From contig JBOGJI010000049.1 in the NCBI GenBank assembly GCA_050747865.1, forward strand, positions 1-45,218: a stretch of 45,218 bases of DNA, given 5' to 3'. Shown here in pieces: positions 30,108 through 40,293 of the stretch. The notes under the pieces are model-generated. The model did no database searches. It was not told the DNA's origin and was given only the letters and a program-made list of their open reading frames with translations. Within the stretch, counting starts at the first letter, position 1; each line of letters begins with the position of its first letter. Position numbers and translations under genes: made by a program. The stretch comes from JBOGJI01 sp050747865. GTDB taxonomy: Bacteria; Acidobacteriota; Thermoanaerobaculia; Multivoradales; JAHEKO01.

Positions 30108-30947
30108 ATGCGTAACCGGGCTGGGTTGTTGATCCTGGTGGCCCTGGCGGCCGGCGGGCTGGCGGCCATCTTGGCGTTCAAGTTCCTGCGCTCGCCGGAG
30201 GCGCCCGCCGTGGCGAAGGGGGCGCAGGTGAGCACGCCGGTAGTCGTCGCGGCCCGCGATCTCGACGTTGGCACCACCCTCGAGCCCGCGGACGTGCAGG
30301 TCCTCGACTGGCCCGGCGGGGCGACGCCCGCCGGCTATGCGGCGGCGCCTGACGAAGTGGTGGGCCGGGGAGTGGTCCAGCCCATCCACGCAAACGAGCC
30401 GGTGCTGCCGTTCAAGCTGGCGGCGGCGGATCTGGGGCGTGGGCTCGCGATGCTCGTCCCCGAAGGCATGCGAGCTGTGAGCGTGCCGGTCGACGATGTG
30501 GTGGCCGTAGCGGGTTGGGTACGGCCGGGGACCCGCGTCGACGTGCTCGTGACCCTGGATCGCCTGCCGAATCAAAGCGAGCCGATGACCCAAATCGTAC
30601 TCCAGAACGTCGAGGTGCTCGGCAACGACCGGGTCATCGCCCAGGACGAGGAGGGTGAGGCGGTGGATATCTCGGTGGTGACGCTGCTGGTCGACCCGGA
30701 GAGCGCGGAGAAGCTCTCGCTGGCGCAGGGCAAGGGCGACATCCAGCTCGCCCTGCGCAACAACCTGGATCTGGCCACCGTCGAGACGCCCGGGATCCGG
30801 GCCAGCCAACTCGTGCGCTTCGCCGCCCCTCCGGCGCCCGTACGGGCCTCCGGTCCGCCGCCTCCAACGCGGCCGCGGGGCTTCACCATCGACGTCTACC
30901 GCGGACCCGAACGCAGTGAAGTCAACATGGGGGGGCAGGGAGGGTGA
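30108..30947 (+). CDS. cpaB: Pilus assembly protein CpaB/RcpC
   Basis: A 279-residue protein with one N-terminal membrane helix (residues 5-25) and a SAF domain ('VVVAARDLDVGTTLEPADV', about residues 45-65) followed by the CpaB core 'MRAVSVPVDDVVAVAGWVRPGTRVDVLVT' (split at the Gly-Trp). It works in the periplasm and is thought to modulate or bridge the secretin pore. AGGAGA precedes the ATG; the end overlaps the secretin start as GTGA. Confidence 0.92.
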   Translation: MRNRAGLLILVALAAGGLAAILAFKFLRSPEAPAVAKGAQVSTPVVVAARDLDVGTTLEPADVQVLDWPGGATPAGYAAAPDEVVGRGVVQPIHANEPVLPFKLAAADLGRGLAMLVPEGMRAVSVPVDDVVAVAGWVRPGTRVDVLVTLDRLPNQSEPMTQIVLQNVEVLGNDRVIAQDEEGEAVDISVVTLLVDPESAEKLSLAQGKGDIQLALRNNLDLATVETPGIRASQLVRFAAPPAPVRASGPPPPTRPRGFTIDVYRGPERSEVNMGGQGG

Positions 30948-32296
30948 GCAAGATCCGATCCCGTCGAAGCAGTGGTACCGCCTGCGTGTTGCTGCTCTAC
31001 TGCCTTGCCGCCTCCCGTGGCGAAGCCCAGCTCGTCCAGCAGACCGCCGAGGTGGTCACGGTGCCCCGTGGGGGCTCGCAGATCGTCCGCCACCCGGCGA
31101 CCCTCGAGCGGGTGTCGATCGCGGATCCGGAGATCGCCGACGCGGTTCCGGTCTCTCCGCATGAGGTCGTGGTCAACGGCGTCCAGGCCGGAACAACGAG
31201 CTTGCTCCTCTGGGGCGTGGGTGGGAGCTCGGCCGCCTACTCGGTGCGGGTGGTCGCGAACGCGCCCTACGTGGAGGATGAGCTGGCCCGTCTTCTCCCC
31301 GGTGCGAATATCCGTGCGACGGCAGCAGGCAACACGGTGATCCTGTCCGGCACGGTCCGCGATATGAGCGTTGCGGAGCGAGCCCTCGCCCTCGCGACCA
31401 CTCTTGCGAACGGGTCCGAAGTGGTGGACCACATCGTGGTTCCGGACCGACCCCAGATCCTGCTCCAGGTGCGCTTCGCCGAGGTGAGCCGCTCGGCGGT
31501 AAAGGAGATCGGCGCTAGCCTCCTCCGCGTGGATCCCCTCGCACCTCGCGGTGACGATGAGGGCGCACTCGGTACCGGAGGACCCGGGAGCTTCGGCGGT
31601 GAGCTGCTGGACTTTCAGGACATCGGTCCCGAGTTCGCCTTCTCCGACCTTGTGAACTTCTTCCTCTTCGACAAGTCGTCGAACGTCTCGCTCTTCCTGC
31701 GGGCGCTCCGGCAGGAGGGCGACTTCCGTTCCCTCGCGGAACCGAATCTCCTCGCCTACCCCGGCGAGGAGGCGTCGTTCCTCGCCGGCGGGGAGTTTCC
31801 CTACCCGGTGCTGCAAGGGGCGACCCAGGCGGTGACGATCGAGTTCAAGGAGTTCGGAATCCGCCTGAACTTCCATCCCGAGATCACGGGCTCGGGGGCG
31901 ATCCGGATGCGCGTCGCGCCGGAGGTCTCGCAGCTCGACTTCAGCTCCGGTATCCAGGTTTCGGGCTTCCAGGTTCCCGCCTTGCTGACGCGCAGGGCGG
32001 AGACCGTGGTGGAGCTACAGGAGGGGCAGACTTTCGCCATAGCGGGTCTGATCGACAGCTCGACGTCGCGTTCAGCGAGCAAGATCCCCTGGCTGGGAGA
32101 GATCCCTATCCTCGGCGCGCTGTTCCGATCCAAGGACCACAGGGACAACCGGACGGAGCTCCTCGTCCTCGTCACGCCGCAACTGGTACACCCTCAGTCT
32201 GTAGCGCCGGCGCTGCCCACGGGAGAGCCGAGCGAGTGGCAATGGGATCGGTACATGCGAAAGGTGATGCCCCAGCATTCCCCACCTGCACCATGA
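30944..32296 (+). CDS. cpaC: Outer-membrane secretin CpaC/RcpA
   Basis: A 450-residue secretin that forms the outer-membrane channel for the Tad pilus. A Sec signal peptide (about residues 1-28) is followed by a pilus-biogenesis N-domain ('VTVPRGGSQIVRHPATLERVSI', split), a BON-like module ('GNTVILSGTVRDMSVAERA') and the secretin domain with 'ANLL'-type 'PNLLAYPGEEASFLAGGEFPYPV' and the C-terminal 'VVELQEGQTFAIAGLI...PWLGEIPILGALF'. GTG 30944 is coupled to cpaB. Confidence 0.93.
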   Translation: MSKIRSRRSSGTACVLLLYCLAASRGEAQLVQQTAEVVTVPRGGSQIVRHPATLERVSIADPEIADAVPVSPHEVVVNGVQAGTTSLLLWGVGGSSAAYSVRVVANAPYVEDELARLLPGANIRATAAGNTVILSGTVRDMSVAERALALATTLANGSEVVDHIVVPDRPQILLQVRFAEVSRSAVKEIGASLLRVDPLAPRGDDEGALGTGGPGSFGGELLDFQDIGPEFAFSDLVNFFLFDKSSNVSLFLRALRQEGDFRSLAEPNLLAYPGEEASFLAGGEFPYPVLQGATQAVTIEFKEFGIRLNFHPEITGSGAIRMRVAPEVSQLDFSSGIQVSGFQVPALLTRRAETVVELQEGQTFAIAGLIDSSTSRSASKIPWLGEIPILGALFRSKDHRDNRTELLVLVTPQLVHPQSVAPALPTGEPSEWQWDRYMRKVMPQHSPPAP

Positions 32297-32306
32297 GTCG
32301 GTCGCG

Positions 32307-33557
32307 ATGAGTAACGGGGACCAAGTCAAGGCCGTCCTGATCTCCAGCGACGGGGAATTCCGGAGCGCCTGCCGCGAGATCCTCGCGGATCCCGGAATCC
32401 CCGTGGAGGCGGATCTCGAAATCGCACGGTCGTTCACCGAGATTGGCGATCCTGAGCTCGACGAGCTGCGGCGCGCCGACCCCGGGCTCATCGTTGTCGA
32501 CCTCGAGTCGGACCCCCACGTCGGGCTGCTGTTCATCCAGTACCTGGTCGAATCCGGGCAGCCGGGCGCCATGGTAGCCGCCGGGCGGGAGCTGTCGCAG
32601 GAGCTCCTACTGCAGGCCATCCAGGCCGGCGTCACCGAGGTGCTCGCGAAGCCCCTGGACCGTGACAAGGTGCGGGAGGCACTGCGCCGCGTGCTGCGCA
32701 AGACCGGCCGGATGGTGGCGAAGGAGGAGCGGCGCGCGGACCCCGGACACGCCATCACGCTCTTCGGCGCCAAAGGCGGCGTGGGAACCACGACGCTCGC
32801 CACCAACCTGGCGGTGGCGATCCACCGCCTCACCCGGCAGCGCACCCTGCTGCTCGACCTCGACGTGGAGCTCGGCGGTACGGGGTTCCTCCTCGGCCTG
32901 GAGCCGAGATTCAGCCTTCTGGACCTGCTGCGTAACTTCCACCGCCTCGACTCGGGGCTGCTCGACTCGTTCATCGCCCATCACGGCTCGGGCATCGAAG
33001 TGCTGGCGGCCCCCCACCAGCCGGTGGACTTCGACGCGGTCAACGGCGACCGCATGCGCCAGGTGCTCGGCCTCGTCCGCGAGCACTACGACTGGGTGGT
33101 CATCGACCGGCCGCGCACCTTCCACGCGGCCCTCCACTGCATCCTGGAGGACGCCGACGACGCCCTCCTGGTGACCACTCCGGATCTCCAGGCCCTGCGC
33201 AATATCGTCCGCTCGCTGCCCCTCATCCAGAGGTTGCAGGGGTCGCGCAGCCGACAGCCGCCGCGCCTGGTGGTGAACCGTTACCGGCCGGACCAGGCCG
33301 TCACCCTGAAGGAGATCGAGGAAACCGTCGGGCTCGAAGTCTTCGGCACCTTGCGCGACGACTCCCGCGCACTCGACGAATCCATCAACGAAGGCTCGCC
33401 GGTGGTACTCAAAGGGTCGTCAGGCTACGGCGGTGACGTGCGCAAGCTGGCCGGTGCCGTCACCGGGCTGGCGCTCGGCGAGGCGCAGCGGCAACGGGGC
33501 GTGCGCGGCATCGTCGGGCGGTTCGCGGCCGGGCGCACCAGGATGGCGTCGATCTAG
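32307..33557 (+). CDS. tadZ: TadZ/CpaE, receiver-like plus ParA/MinD-type ATPase
   Basis: A 416-residue cytoplasmic protein that positions the Tad machinery at the pole. Residues 1-125 are a response-regulator-like domain ('GLIVVDLES' in place of the phosphorylatable strand; 'EVLAKPLDRDKV' matches the KP motif). Residues from 145 form a ParA/MinD ATPase with deviant Walker A 'GAKGGVGTTT', 'LLLDLDVELGG' and 'YDWVVIDRPRTF'. The position before tadA is standard. Confidence 0.92.
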   Translation: MSNGDQVKAVLISSDGEFRSACREILADPGIPVEADLEIARSFTEIGDPELDELRRADPGLIVVDLESDPHVGLLFIQYLVESGQPGAMVAAGRELSQELLLQAIQAGVTEVLAKPLDRDKVREALRRVLRKTGRMVAKEERRADPGHAITLFGAKGGVGTTTLATNLAVAIHRLTRQRTLLLDLDVELGGTGFLLGLEPRFSLLDLLRNFHRLDSGLLDSFIAHHGSGIEVLAAPHQPVDFDAVNGDRMRQVLGLVREHYDWVVIDRPRTFHAALHCILEDADDALLVTTPDLQALRNIVRSLPLIQRLQGSRSRQPPRLVVNRYRPDQAVTLKEIEETVGLEVFGTLRDDSRALDESINEGSPVVLKGSSGYGGDVRKLAGAVTGLALGEAQRQRGVRGIVGRFAAGRTRMASI

Positions 33558-33566
33558 GGAGCTGTC

Positions 33567-34931
33567 ATGGCCGAGTGGACGCGCAGCACAGGCAACGCCT
33601 CAGGGCAGGGTACGGAGGGGGACGCGCACGAGACGTCGCAGATCTTCTTCGAGGCCAAGACGCGCGTCCACCGCCAGCTCCTGGAGCGCCTGAACCTCTC
33701 CTCACTCGCCCGCCGGCAGCGCGAGGAGGTCGACGCGGAGATCCGCAAGATCGTCCGGGGGTTGCTGGCGCAGGACGAGGCGCCGCTCAACAGCGAGGAG
33801 AAGGGGCGCCTGCTCGACGAGATCCTGGACGACGTCTTCGGCCTGGGACCGCTGCAACCCCTGATCGACGATCCCACGATCTCCGACATCCTGGTCAACA
33901 CCTGGAACCAGATCTACATCGAGCGGCACGGACGGATCGAGCCCACCAGGGTGCGCTTCCGCGACGATCAGCACCTGATGCAGGTCATCGACCGCATCGT
34001 CTCGGCGGTCGGCCGGCGCATCGACGACTCCTCGCCGATGGTCGATGCGCGGCTCGCCGACGGCTCCCGCGTCAACGCCATCATCCCTCCCCTGGCGGTC
34101 GACGGGCCGCACCTGTCGATCCGCAAGTTCCGCCGCGACGTGCTGTCACAGGACGACCTCCTGCGCAACCAGACGCTCACCGAGCCCATGCTCGAGCTGC
34201 TCCAGGGGGCGGTGCGGGCGCGGCTCAATACCCTCGTCTCCGGCGGCACCGGCTCGGGCAAGACAACGCTCTTGAACATGCTCTCCGAGTCGATCCCCCA
34301 CAGCGAGCGCATCGTGACCATTGAGGACTCGGCAGAGTTGCAGCTCCGCCAGCCCCACGTGGTGCGGCTGGAGACCCGGCCGCCAAACATCGAGGGCGTG
34401 GGGGCGATCCGCCAGCGGCAGCTCGTCATCAACTCGCTGCGCATGCGGCCTGACCGCATCATCGTCGGTGAGGTGCGTGGCGAGGAGGCGCTGGACATGC
34501 TGCAGGCGATGAACACCGGGCACGATGGCTCGCTCACGACGCTGCACGCCAACACCCCGCGCGACGCCCTCGGCCGCCTGGAGACCATGGTGTCGATGGC
34601 GAGCAGCCAGATGCGCGAGCGGGCGATACGCCAACACATCGCCAGCGCCATCGACCTGATCATCCACCTGGCCCGCCTGTCGGACGGCAAGCGCAAGGTG
34701 ATGGCGATCGCGGAGATCGCCGGAATGGAGGGGGACGTCATCACCTTGCAGGACCTTTTTGTCTTCGAGCGGCAGGGGCTGGACGAGGCAGGGAACGTCC
34801 TCGGCCGCTACCAGCCGACGGGGGTGCGTCCCACCTTCGCCGAACGGCTGGAGGCCTACGGCGTCCGGCTCGACGAGACCCTCTTCGCGAAACCGGTCGA
34901 GGTCGGCGGCGTCGCCAGGGGGTGGCGGTAG
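33567..34931 (+). CDS. tadA: Pilus assembly/secretion ATPase TadA/CpaF
   Basis: A 454-residue hexameric ATPase of the type II/IV secretion superfamily that powers Flp extension and retraction. N-terminal three-helix region, then 'LIDDPTISDILVN', Walker A 'SGGTGSGKTTLLN', Asp box, 'EDSAELQL', 'RQLVINSLRMRPDRIIVGEVRG' (Walker B, split) and the His box 'GHDGSLTTLHAN' are all present. ATG 33567 follows GGGAG. Confidence 0.95.
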   Translation: MAEWTRSTGNASGQGTEGDAHETSQIFFEAKTRVHRQLLERLNLSSLARRQREEVDAEIRKIVRGLLAQDEAPLNSEEKGRLLDEILDDVFGLGPLQPLIDDPTISDILVNTWNQIYIERHGRIEPTRVRFRDDQHLMQVIDRIVSAVGRRIDDSSPMVDARLADGSRVNAIIPPLAVDGPHLSIRKFRRDVLSQDDLLRNQTLTEPMLELLQGAVRARLNTLVSGGTGSGKTTLLNMLSESIPHSERIVTIEDSAELQLRQPHVVRLETRPPNIEGVGAIRQRQLVINSLRMRPDRIIVGEVRGEEALDMLQAMNTGHDGSLTTLHANTPRDALGRLETMVSMASSQMRERAIRQHIASAIDLIIHLARLSDGKRKVMAIAEIAGMEGDVITLQDLFVFERQGLDEAGNVLGRYQPTGVRPTFAERLEAYGVRLDETLFAKPVEVGGVARGWR

Positions 34932-34932
34932 C

Positions 34933-35925
34933 GTGGAGGCTCTCACCGCTTCGCGCATCGCGGCGGCCCTCGCCGCCTTCGTCGCCGTCGCCCTCGCGGT
35001 GCTCGCCCTGGCGCTGTTCTGGGAGGGCGTGCGGGGGCTGCTCCGGCGGCGCGCAGTGGCCCGACAGCTACGCCGGCTCGCCGAACGATCGGAGCCCGGC
35101 GAAGGGGAGGCGGCAGGTGGGCTGCTGCGGGAGGAGAAACCACTGCCCGGCTGGCTCGCACCGATCGCCGGCCGGCTGCCGCGTCTCGCCGACCTGCAGC
35201 TCGTGCTGCAGCAGGCCCGCTCTCCCTGGTCGGTCGGCACGTTTCTCCTCCTCACACTGGGGCTGGGGCTCGGCTTCGGCGTCATGGCAGCCATCCTCGG
35301 CCTCCGGCTTACCGGCGGGGTGATTGCCGCGGCCGTCGGGGCGCTCCTTCCTTACCTGCTGGTGGCACGGCGGCGGCGGCGGCGGGTGCGCAAGTTCGAG
35401 GAACAGTTTCCCGACGCCATTGATCTCCTCGCCCGCGCTGCCCGCGCCGGGCACGCCTTCCAAACCGGCTTGCGTGAGGTGGCGGAGGAATCCGAAGACC
35501 CGCTGGGCGAGGAGTTCCGCCAGGTCTTCGAGGAGCAGAAGTTCGGCCTCCCATTGGCCGAGTCCCTCGTCGGGCTCGCCGACCGCATCGACCTGGTCGA
35601 CCTGCGGATGTTCGTCACCTCGGTGGTAATCCAGAAGGAGACCGGCGGCAACCTCGCAGAGAACCTCGACAACCTGGGCCGCCTCATCCGCGAGCGCTTC
35701 CGCTTCCAGCGCCAGATCAAGGTGCACACGGCGCACGGGCGGATGACGGGGGGAGTCCTCGCGGCCGCGCCCTTGTTCGCCATCCTGGGCCTGTCCGTTG
35801 TGGCACCGGACTACATTGGCAAGATGTTCACTGAAACCGCCGGTCGCTGGATGCTGGCCTTGGCGGTCACCCTGCAAATCGTCGGCTTCCTGGTCATTCG
35901 GCGTATGTCGGACCTGGAGTTCTGA
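34933..35925 (+). CDS. tadB: Inner-membrane platform protein TadB
   Basis: A 330-residue member of the T2SSF/GspF family. GTG 34933 starts two bases after the tadA stop. An N-terminal helix, two central helices, then the GspF domain 'FEEQFPDAIDLLARAARAGHAFQTGLREVA' (split) with 'EETGGNLAENL'-type 'QKETGGNLAENLDNL', and two C-terminal helices ending 'RRMSDLEF', the conserved TadB end. Confidence 0.92.
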   Translation: MEALTASRIAAALAAFVAVALAVLALALFWEGVRGLLRRRAVARQLRRLAERSEPGEGEAAGGLLREEKPLPGWLAPIAGRLPRLADLQLVLQQARSPWSVGTFLLLTLGLGLGFGVMAAILGLRLTGGVIAAAVGALLPYLLVARRRRRRVRKFEEQFPDAIDLLARAARAGHAFQTGLREVAEESEDPLGEEFRQVFEEQKFGLPLAESLVGLADRIDLVDLRMFVTSVVIQKETGGNLAENLDNLGRLIRERFRFQRQIKVHTAHGRMTGGVLAAAPLFAILGLSVVAPDYIGKMFTETAGRWMLALAVTLQIVGFLVIRRMSDLEF

Positions 35926-35932
35926 GGCGGCG

Positions 35933-36858
<926 letters not shown>

Positions 36859-36862
<4 letters not shown>

Positions 36863-37221
36863 TTACACACCATCTCCGAGTTCATAACCGCACCCGCGGC
36901 ACCCTGCTCGGCGACCACATCGCCGTGGCGGACGGCTTCTGGACGCGGCTGCGCGGGCTGCTGGGCCGCGATGGGCTGGAAGAGGGCGAGGGGCTGCTCA
37001 TCGCCCCCAGCCGCGGCGTCCACATGTTCGGCATGCGGTTCCCCCTCGACGTGCTCCTGCTCGACCGCGAGCAGCGCGTGCAGGCCGGCTTCGCCGGCCT
37101 CGCTCCCGGCAAGGCGACGGGGATGCGCAAAGGAGTCCGCTATGCGCTGGAGCTTCCGAGCGGCACCATCGCCGCGACCGGCACGCACAGCGGGGACACC
37201 CTGGAATGGGAGACCGCATGA
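36859..37221 (+). CDS. DUF192 domain protein
   Basis: A 120-residue DUF192 protein without a visible signal peptide. It carries 'ADGFWTRLRGLLGR', 'EGLLIAPSRGVHMFGMRFPLDVLLLD' (split; the central family motif) and 'ALELPSGTIAATG'. The family's role is unknown, but DUF192 genes occur repeatedly beside Tad loci. It is coupled at both ends, to tadC and to the AAA ATPase. Confidence 0.88.
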
Positions 37222-38714
37222 CCGCAATCGAAGGACAGTCCCGGACCGCCACGGAGGAGGCGCCCACGGACGCTCCTCCCACCTGGCCGCCACGAGAGGA
37301 AGCGGACGAGACCGCCGGTGAGGCCCCGAGCCGACCGGCACGAGCACCCGCGCCCATTACCGAGCGCGACGCCGCGGCCCAGGCGCCGGCGCCGCCGCTG
37401 ACCCAGGAGGACCTGGGGCTAGACCGGGCCTTCCTCGACGGGCTGGTCTTGAAGACCCTCTACACCTCGGGGGCCCTGTCGGGCGACGGGCTGGCCGAGG
37501 CCCTCGACGTCCCCTTCTGGTCGTTCGACACCTCACTCCTCTCCTTCCAGCGGCGCAAGCTCGCCGAGGTGATCCGCTCGCAGGGAATGGGGCGGCGCGG
37601 CTACACCTTCGAGCTGACGACCGAAGGGCGCCGGCGCGCCCGCGAGCTGATGGAGTCGGAGCGCTATGTGGGCCCCGCTCCCGTCCCCCTCGAGCGTTAC
37701 CGTTACTGGATCGCGCGCCAGAGCGTGCGCCACACGCAGATCCACCCCAAGAAGGTGCGCGACGCGCTCGAGCACCTGGTCCTCGACCCGCGCACCGTCG
37801 AGCTGCTCGGCCCGGCGATCAACGCCTCCCGCTCGATCTTCCTCTACGGCGAGGCCGGCAATGGCAAGACGACGATCTCCGAGGCGGTGGTGGAGATCTT
37901 CGGCGACCACATCTACATCCCGCGGGCGGTCTACGCCGACGGGCACGTGATCCAGCTCTTCGACCTCACCGTCCATAACCCGGCGGGGGTCCGCGGCGGT
38001 GCGGGGAGCCAGGCGGACGCCATCGTCCACCCCGCCCCCGAGCTCGACGACCGCTTCGTCGAGATCGAGCGGCCGATGGTGATGACCGGCGGCGAGCTGA
38101 CGTTCGACCAGCTCGAGCTGCAGTACGACCGCCGGAGCGGGGCGTACCAGGCGCCGCCGCACATGCGGGCGAACGGCGGCGTCTTCGTAATCGACGACTT
38201 CGGTCGCCAGCGGGTGCCGCCGCGCGAGCTATTGAATCGCTGGATGATCCCGCTCGACCGCGGCGTCGACTACCTGAGCTTCGCCTCCGGCCGCCGCGCC
38301 GCGATCCCCTTCGACTGCGTGGTGATCTTCGCCACCAACCTGAATCCGTCCGACCTCATCGAAGAGGCGTTCTTCCGCCGCATCCGCTACAAGATCAAGA
38401 TCGGCAGCCCCGAGCGCGCCCACTACGAGGAGATCTTCCGGCGCGTCTGCGAGACGATGGAGATCCCGTACCGCCGGGAGGCGGTGGACTGGATCTACCG
38501 CGAGTACTACGAGCGCCATGGGATCGAGCCCCGAGCGTGTCACCCCGGCGACATCCTCACCGATCTCTTCGATCTTGCCGTCTACCATGGCGAGGATCCG
38601 GCGCTGAGCCAGAGGATGCTGCGGCAGGCCTGCGCCTCGTACTTCATGGATGCCCCCACCCGCCGGGGGAACCGCAATGGAAACGCGAACGGGGAGAAGC
38701 GCAATGGCATCTGA
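37218..38714 (+). CDS. AAA+ ATPase with N-terminal winged-helix region, Tad-operon associated
   Basis: A 498-residue protein. Residues 1-65 are disordered and Pro/Ala-rich. Residues 70-150 form a helical/winged-helix region ('LVLKTLYTSGALSGDGLAEALDV', split). The AAA+ core starts at about residue 190, with Walker A 'YGEAGNGKTTISE', an atypical insertion, Walker B 'GGVFVIDDFGRQ', sensor 1 'VIFATNLNP' and an arginine finger candidate in 'FFRRIRYKI'. ATG 37218 overlaps the DUF192 stop (ATGA). It forms a tightly overlapped trio with the membrane protein and vWA lipoprotein that follow; MoxR-type AAA and vWA pairs are known to act as chaperone systems, but this ATPase is not a standard MoxR. Confidence 0.85.
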   Translation: MTAIEGQSRTATEEAPTDAPPTWPPREEADETAGEAPSRPARAPAPITERDAAAQAPAPPLTQEDLGLDRAFLDGLVLKTLYTSGALSGDGLAEALDVPFWSFDTSLLSFQRRKLAEVIRSQGMGRRGYTFELTTEGRRRARELMESERYVGPAPVPLERYRYWIARQSVRHTQIHPKKVRDALEHLVLDPRTVELLGPAINASRSIFLYGEAGNGKTTISEAVVEIFGDHIYIPRAVYADGHVIQLFDLTVHNPAGVRGGAGSQADAIVHPAPELDDRFVEIERPMVMTGGELTFDQLELQYDRRSGAYQAPPHMRANGGVFVIDDFGRQRVPPRELLNRWMIPLDRGVDYLSFASGRRAAIPFDCVVIFATNLNPSDLIEEAFFRRIRYKIKIGSPERAHYEEIFRRVCETMEIPYRREAVDWIYREYYERHGIEPRACHPGDILTDLFDLAVYHGEDPALSQRMLRQACASYFMDAPTRRGNRNGNANGEKRNGI

Positions 38715-40293
38715 AGGCAGGCAATCCTGGACCGCGCGGCGGGGCAGGCGCAGCGGCGTCCCGCCGACCTGGCCGCCGAATGAGCTGGCGGAGGCGACGG
38801 TCTCCACGGCGCGCTGGAACGGCGACGGCAGCGCGGAGCCCGACCTCGTGGAGGCGGGCATCGAGCGCCTGCGTGCCGACGCCGTCCGCATCGCCCGTGC
38901 GGACGCCGAGTGCAGCGTGCCGGCGATGGAGCGCAGCGAGCCGCCGGAGTCCGAGTTCGACCTGAAGGAGCGCTGCCGTGCCTTCGTCCAGCGGCTGCGC
39001 GACGCGGATCGTCGGCGGGCGGCGGAGGAGGCGAGCCGGCTCGAGGAGACGATCACCGCGGGCCTCGGCCATGCCGCGCTCAAGGTCGACCGCTTCGAGC
39101 GCCTGACCAACGACCTCACCCGCCTGCGCGTGCGGCGCGAGAGCCGCAAGCGCGAGGTGGACCGCGAGCTCGCCAGCGAGCGGCCGAAGCGCGCCCGCGG
39201 CATCCCGACCAAGGTCTACGTCGGCGCCATCAGCTTCCTCGGCATCGTCGAGTTCCTGGCCAACGCGCCGGTCTTCTCCTCGCTCTTGCCCCGCGACCCC
39301 TTGACCGAGCGGCAGATCCGCCTCCTGGGCGAGACCTCCGACGGCTGGATCGCCGGCGCCGAGCGGGTGCTGGCGCACATCCTGCTGCGCCCCGACGCGG
39401 CGCTGCTCGCCGCCGGCGTCATCGTCTTCCTGCTGGTGACCGCCCACTTCTTCGGCCACGCCCTGCGCTCGCTGGTCATCCAGCAGGACCGCCTTGCCCG
39501 CAAGGACACGGTGGCCCCCCGCTCGGCGCTCGAGAACCTGGTGCCGATCGTCATCACCGGCATCGGTCTGGCGCTCGCCCTCGGGGTGCTCTTCGAGGCA
39601 CGGGTGATGCTTGGCGGGGTAGGTCAGGAGCGCTATGTGCAGGACATGGCGCAGGTCGAGGAGCTGCGCCGCCAGGCCGGCTGGCTGCGGACCGAGGGGG
39701 ATCTCCTCGCCGCCAACCAGCTCACCAACCGTGCAGACGACATGGAGGCCGCGGCGCTGGCACTGCGCGAGTACTCCGGCGCGATGTCGCGAATGAGCTT
39801 CCAGATCCTGCTCTTGAACCTCACCCTCGTGCTCTGCGCCATCGCGGTGGCCTACTTCCACACCCGCGACTCGCGAATCGAGAAGTTCAACGAGGACGCC
39901 TTCGAGGAGGAGCGCAAGGAGCTGGTCGACGCCGCCGAAACGACCGCGGCGGAGATCGCCACGGGGCTCGCCGAGCTGATGCGCGACGTCCAGCGGCTGC
40001 GCACGACGCTGTCGGGAGGCGACGCCCACGACCTGAAACCGCTGGTGCACCAGCTCGAGGCGGTCGTCGCCCTCTACCGCGCCGAGAACGGGCGCGCACG
40101 GGGGCTCGATCCGGGCGAGATCACGGCGTTTCGCAAGCCGATCTCCCTGGGCTTCGTCCCCGCCGACCTGAAAGTCGGCCACCGGTCGACGCGCACCCAG
40201 CACCTGGTGCGCGAGTACGGCAACGAGCGGAGCGCGGTCCAGGAGCGCTTCGAGGTGGTCCGCGCCCGCTTCTCCGAAGAGGTGCGGGGGTGA
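38704..40293 (+). CDS. Four-TM membrane protein with coiled-coil regions, Tad-operon associated
   Basis: A 529-residue protein. The N-terminal 160 residues are cytoplasmic and highly charged with coiled-coil character ('CRAFVQRLRDADRRRAAEEA'). Hydrophobic helices lie at about 172-190, 238-258, 285-305 and 375-395. Between helices three and four is an extracytoplasmic helical segment ('AQVEELRRQAGWLRTEGDLL'). After helix four comes a cytoplasmic domain with 'EEERKELVDAAETTAAEIATGL' (split) and a C-terminal conserved-looking stretch. No family recognised. It overlaps the AAA gene by 11 bases and the vWA gene by four. Confidence 0.75.
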   Translation: MASEGRQSWTARRGRRSGVPPTWPPNELAEATVSTARWNGDGSAEPDLVEAGIERLRADAVRIARADAECSVPAMERSEPPESEFDLKERCRAFVQRLRDADRRRAAEEASRLEETITAGLGHAALKVDRFERLTNDLTRLRVRRESRKREVDRELASERPKRARGIPTKVYVGAISFLGIVEFLANAPVFSSLLPRDPLTERQIRLLGETSDGWIAGAERVLAHILLRPDAALLAAGVIVFLLVTAHFFGHALRSLVIQQDRLARKDTVAPRSALENLVPIVITGIGLALALGVLFEARVMLGGVGQERYVQDMAQVEELRRQAGWLRTEGDLLAANQLTNRADDMEAAALALREYSGAMSRMSFQILLLNLTLVLCAIAVAYFHTRDSRIEKFNEDAFEEERKELVDAAETTAAEIATGLAELMRDVQRLRTTLSGGDAHDLKPLVHQLEAVVALYRAENGRARGLDPGEITAFRKPISLGFVPADLKVGHRSTRTQHLVREYGNERSAVQERFEVVRARFSEEVRG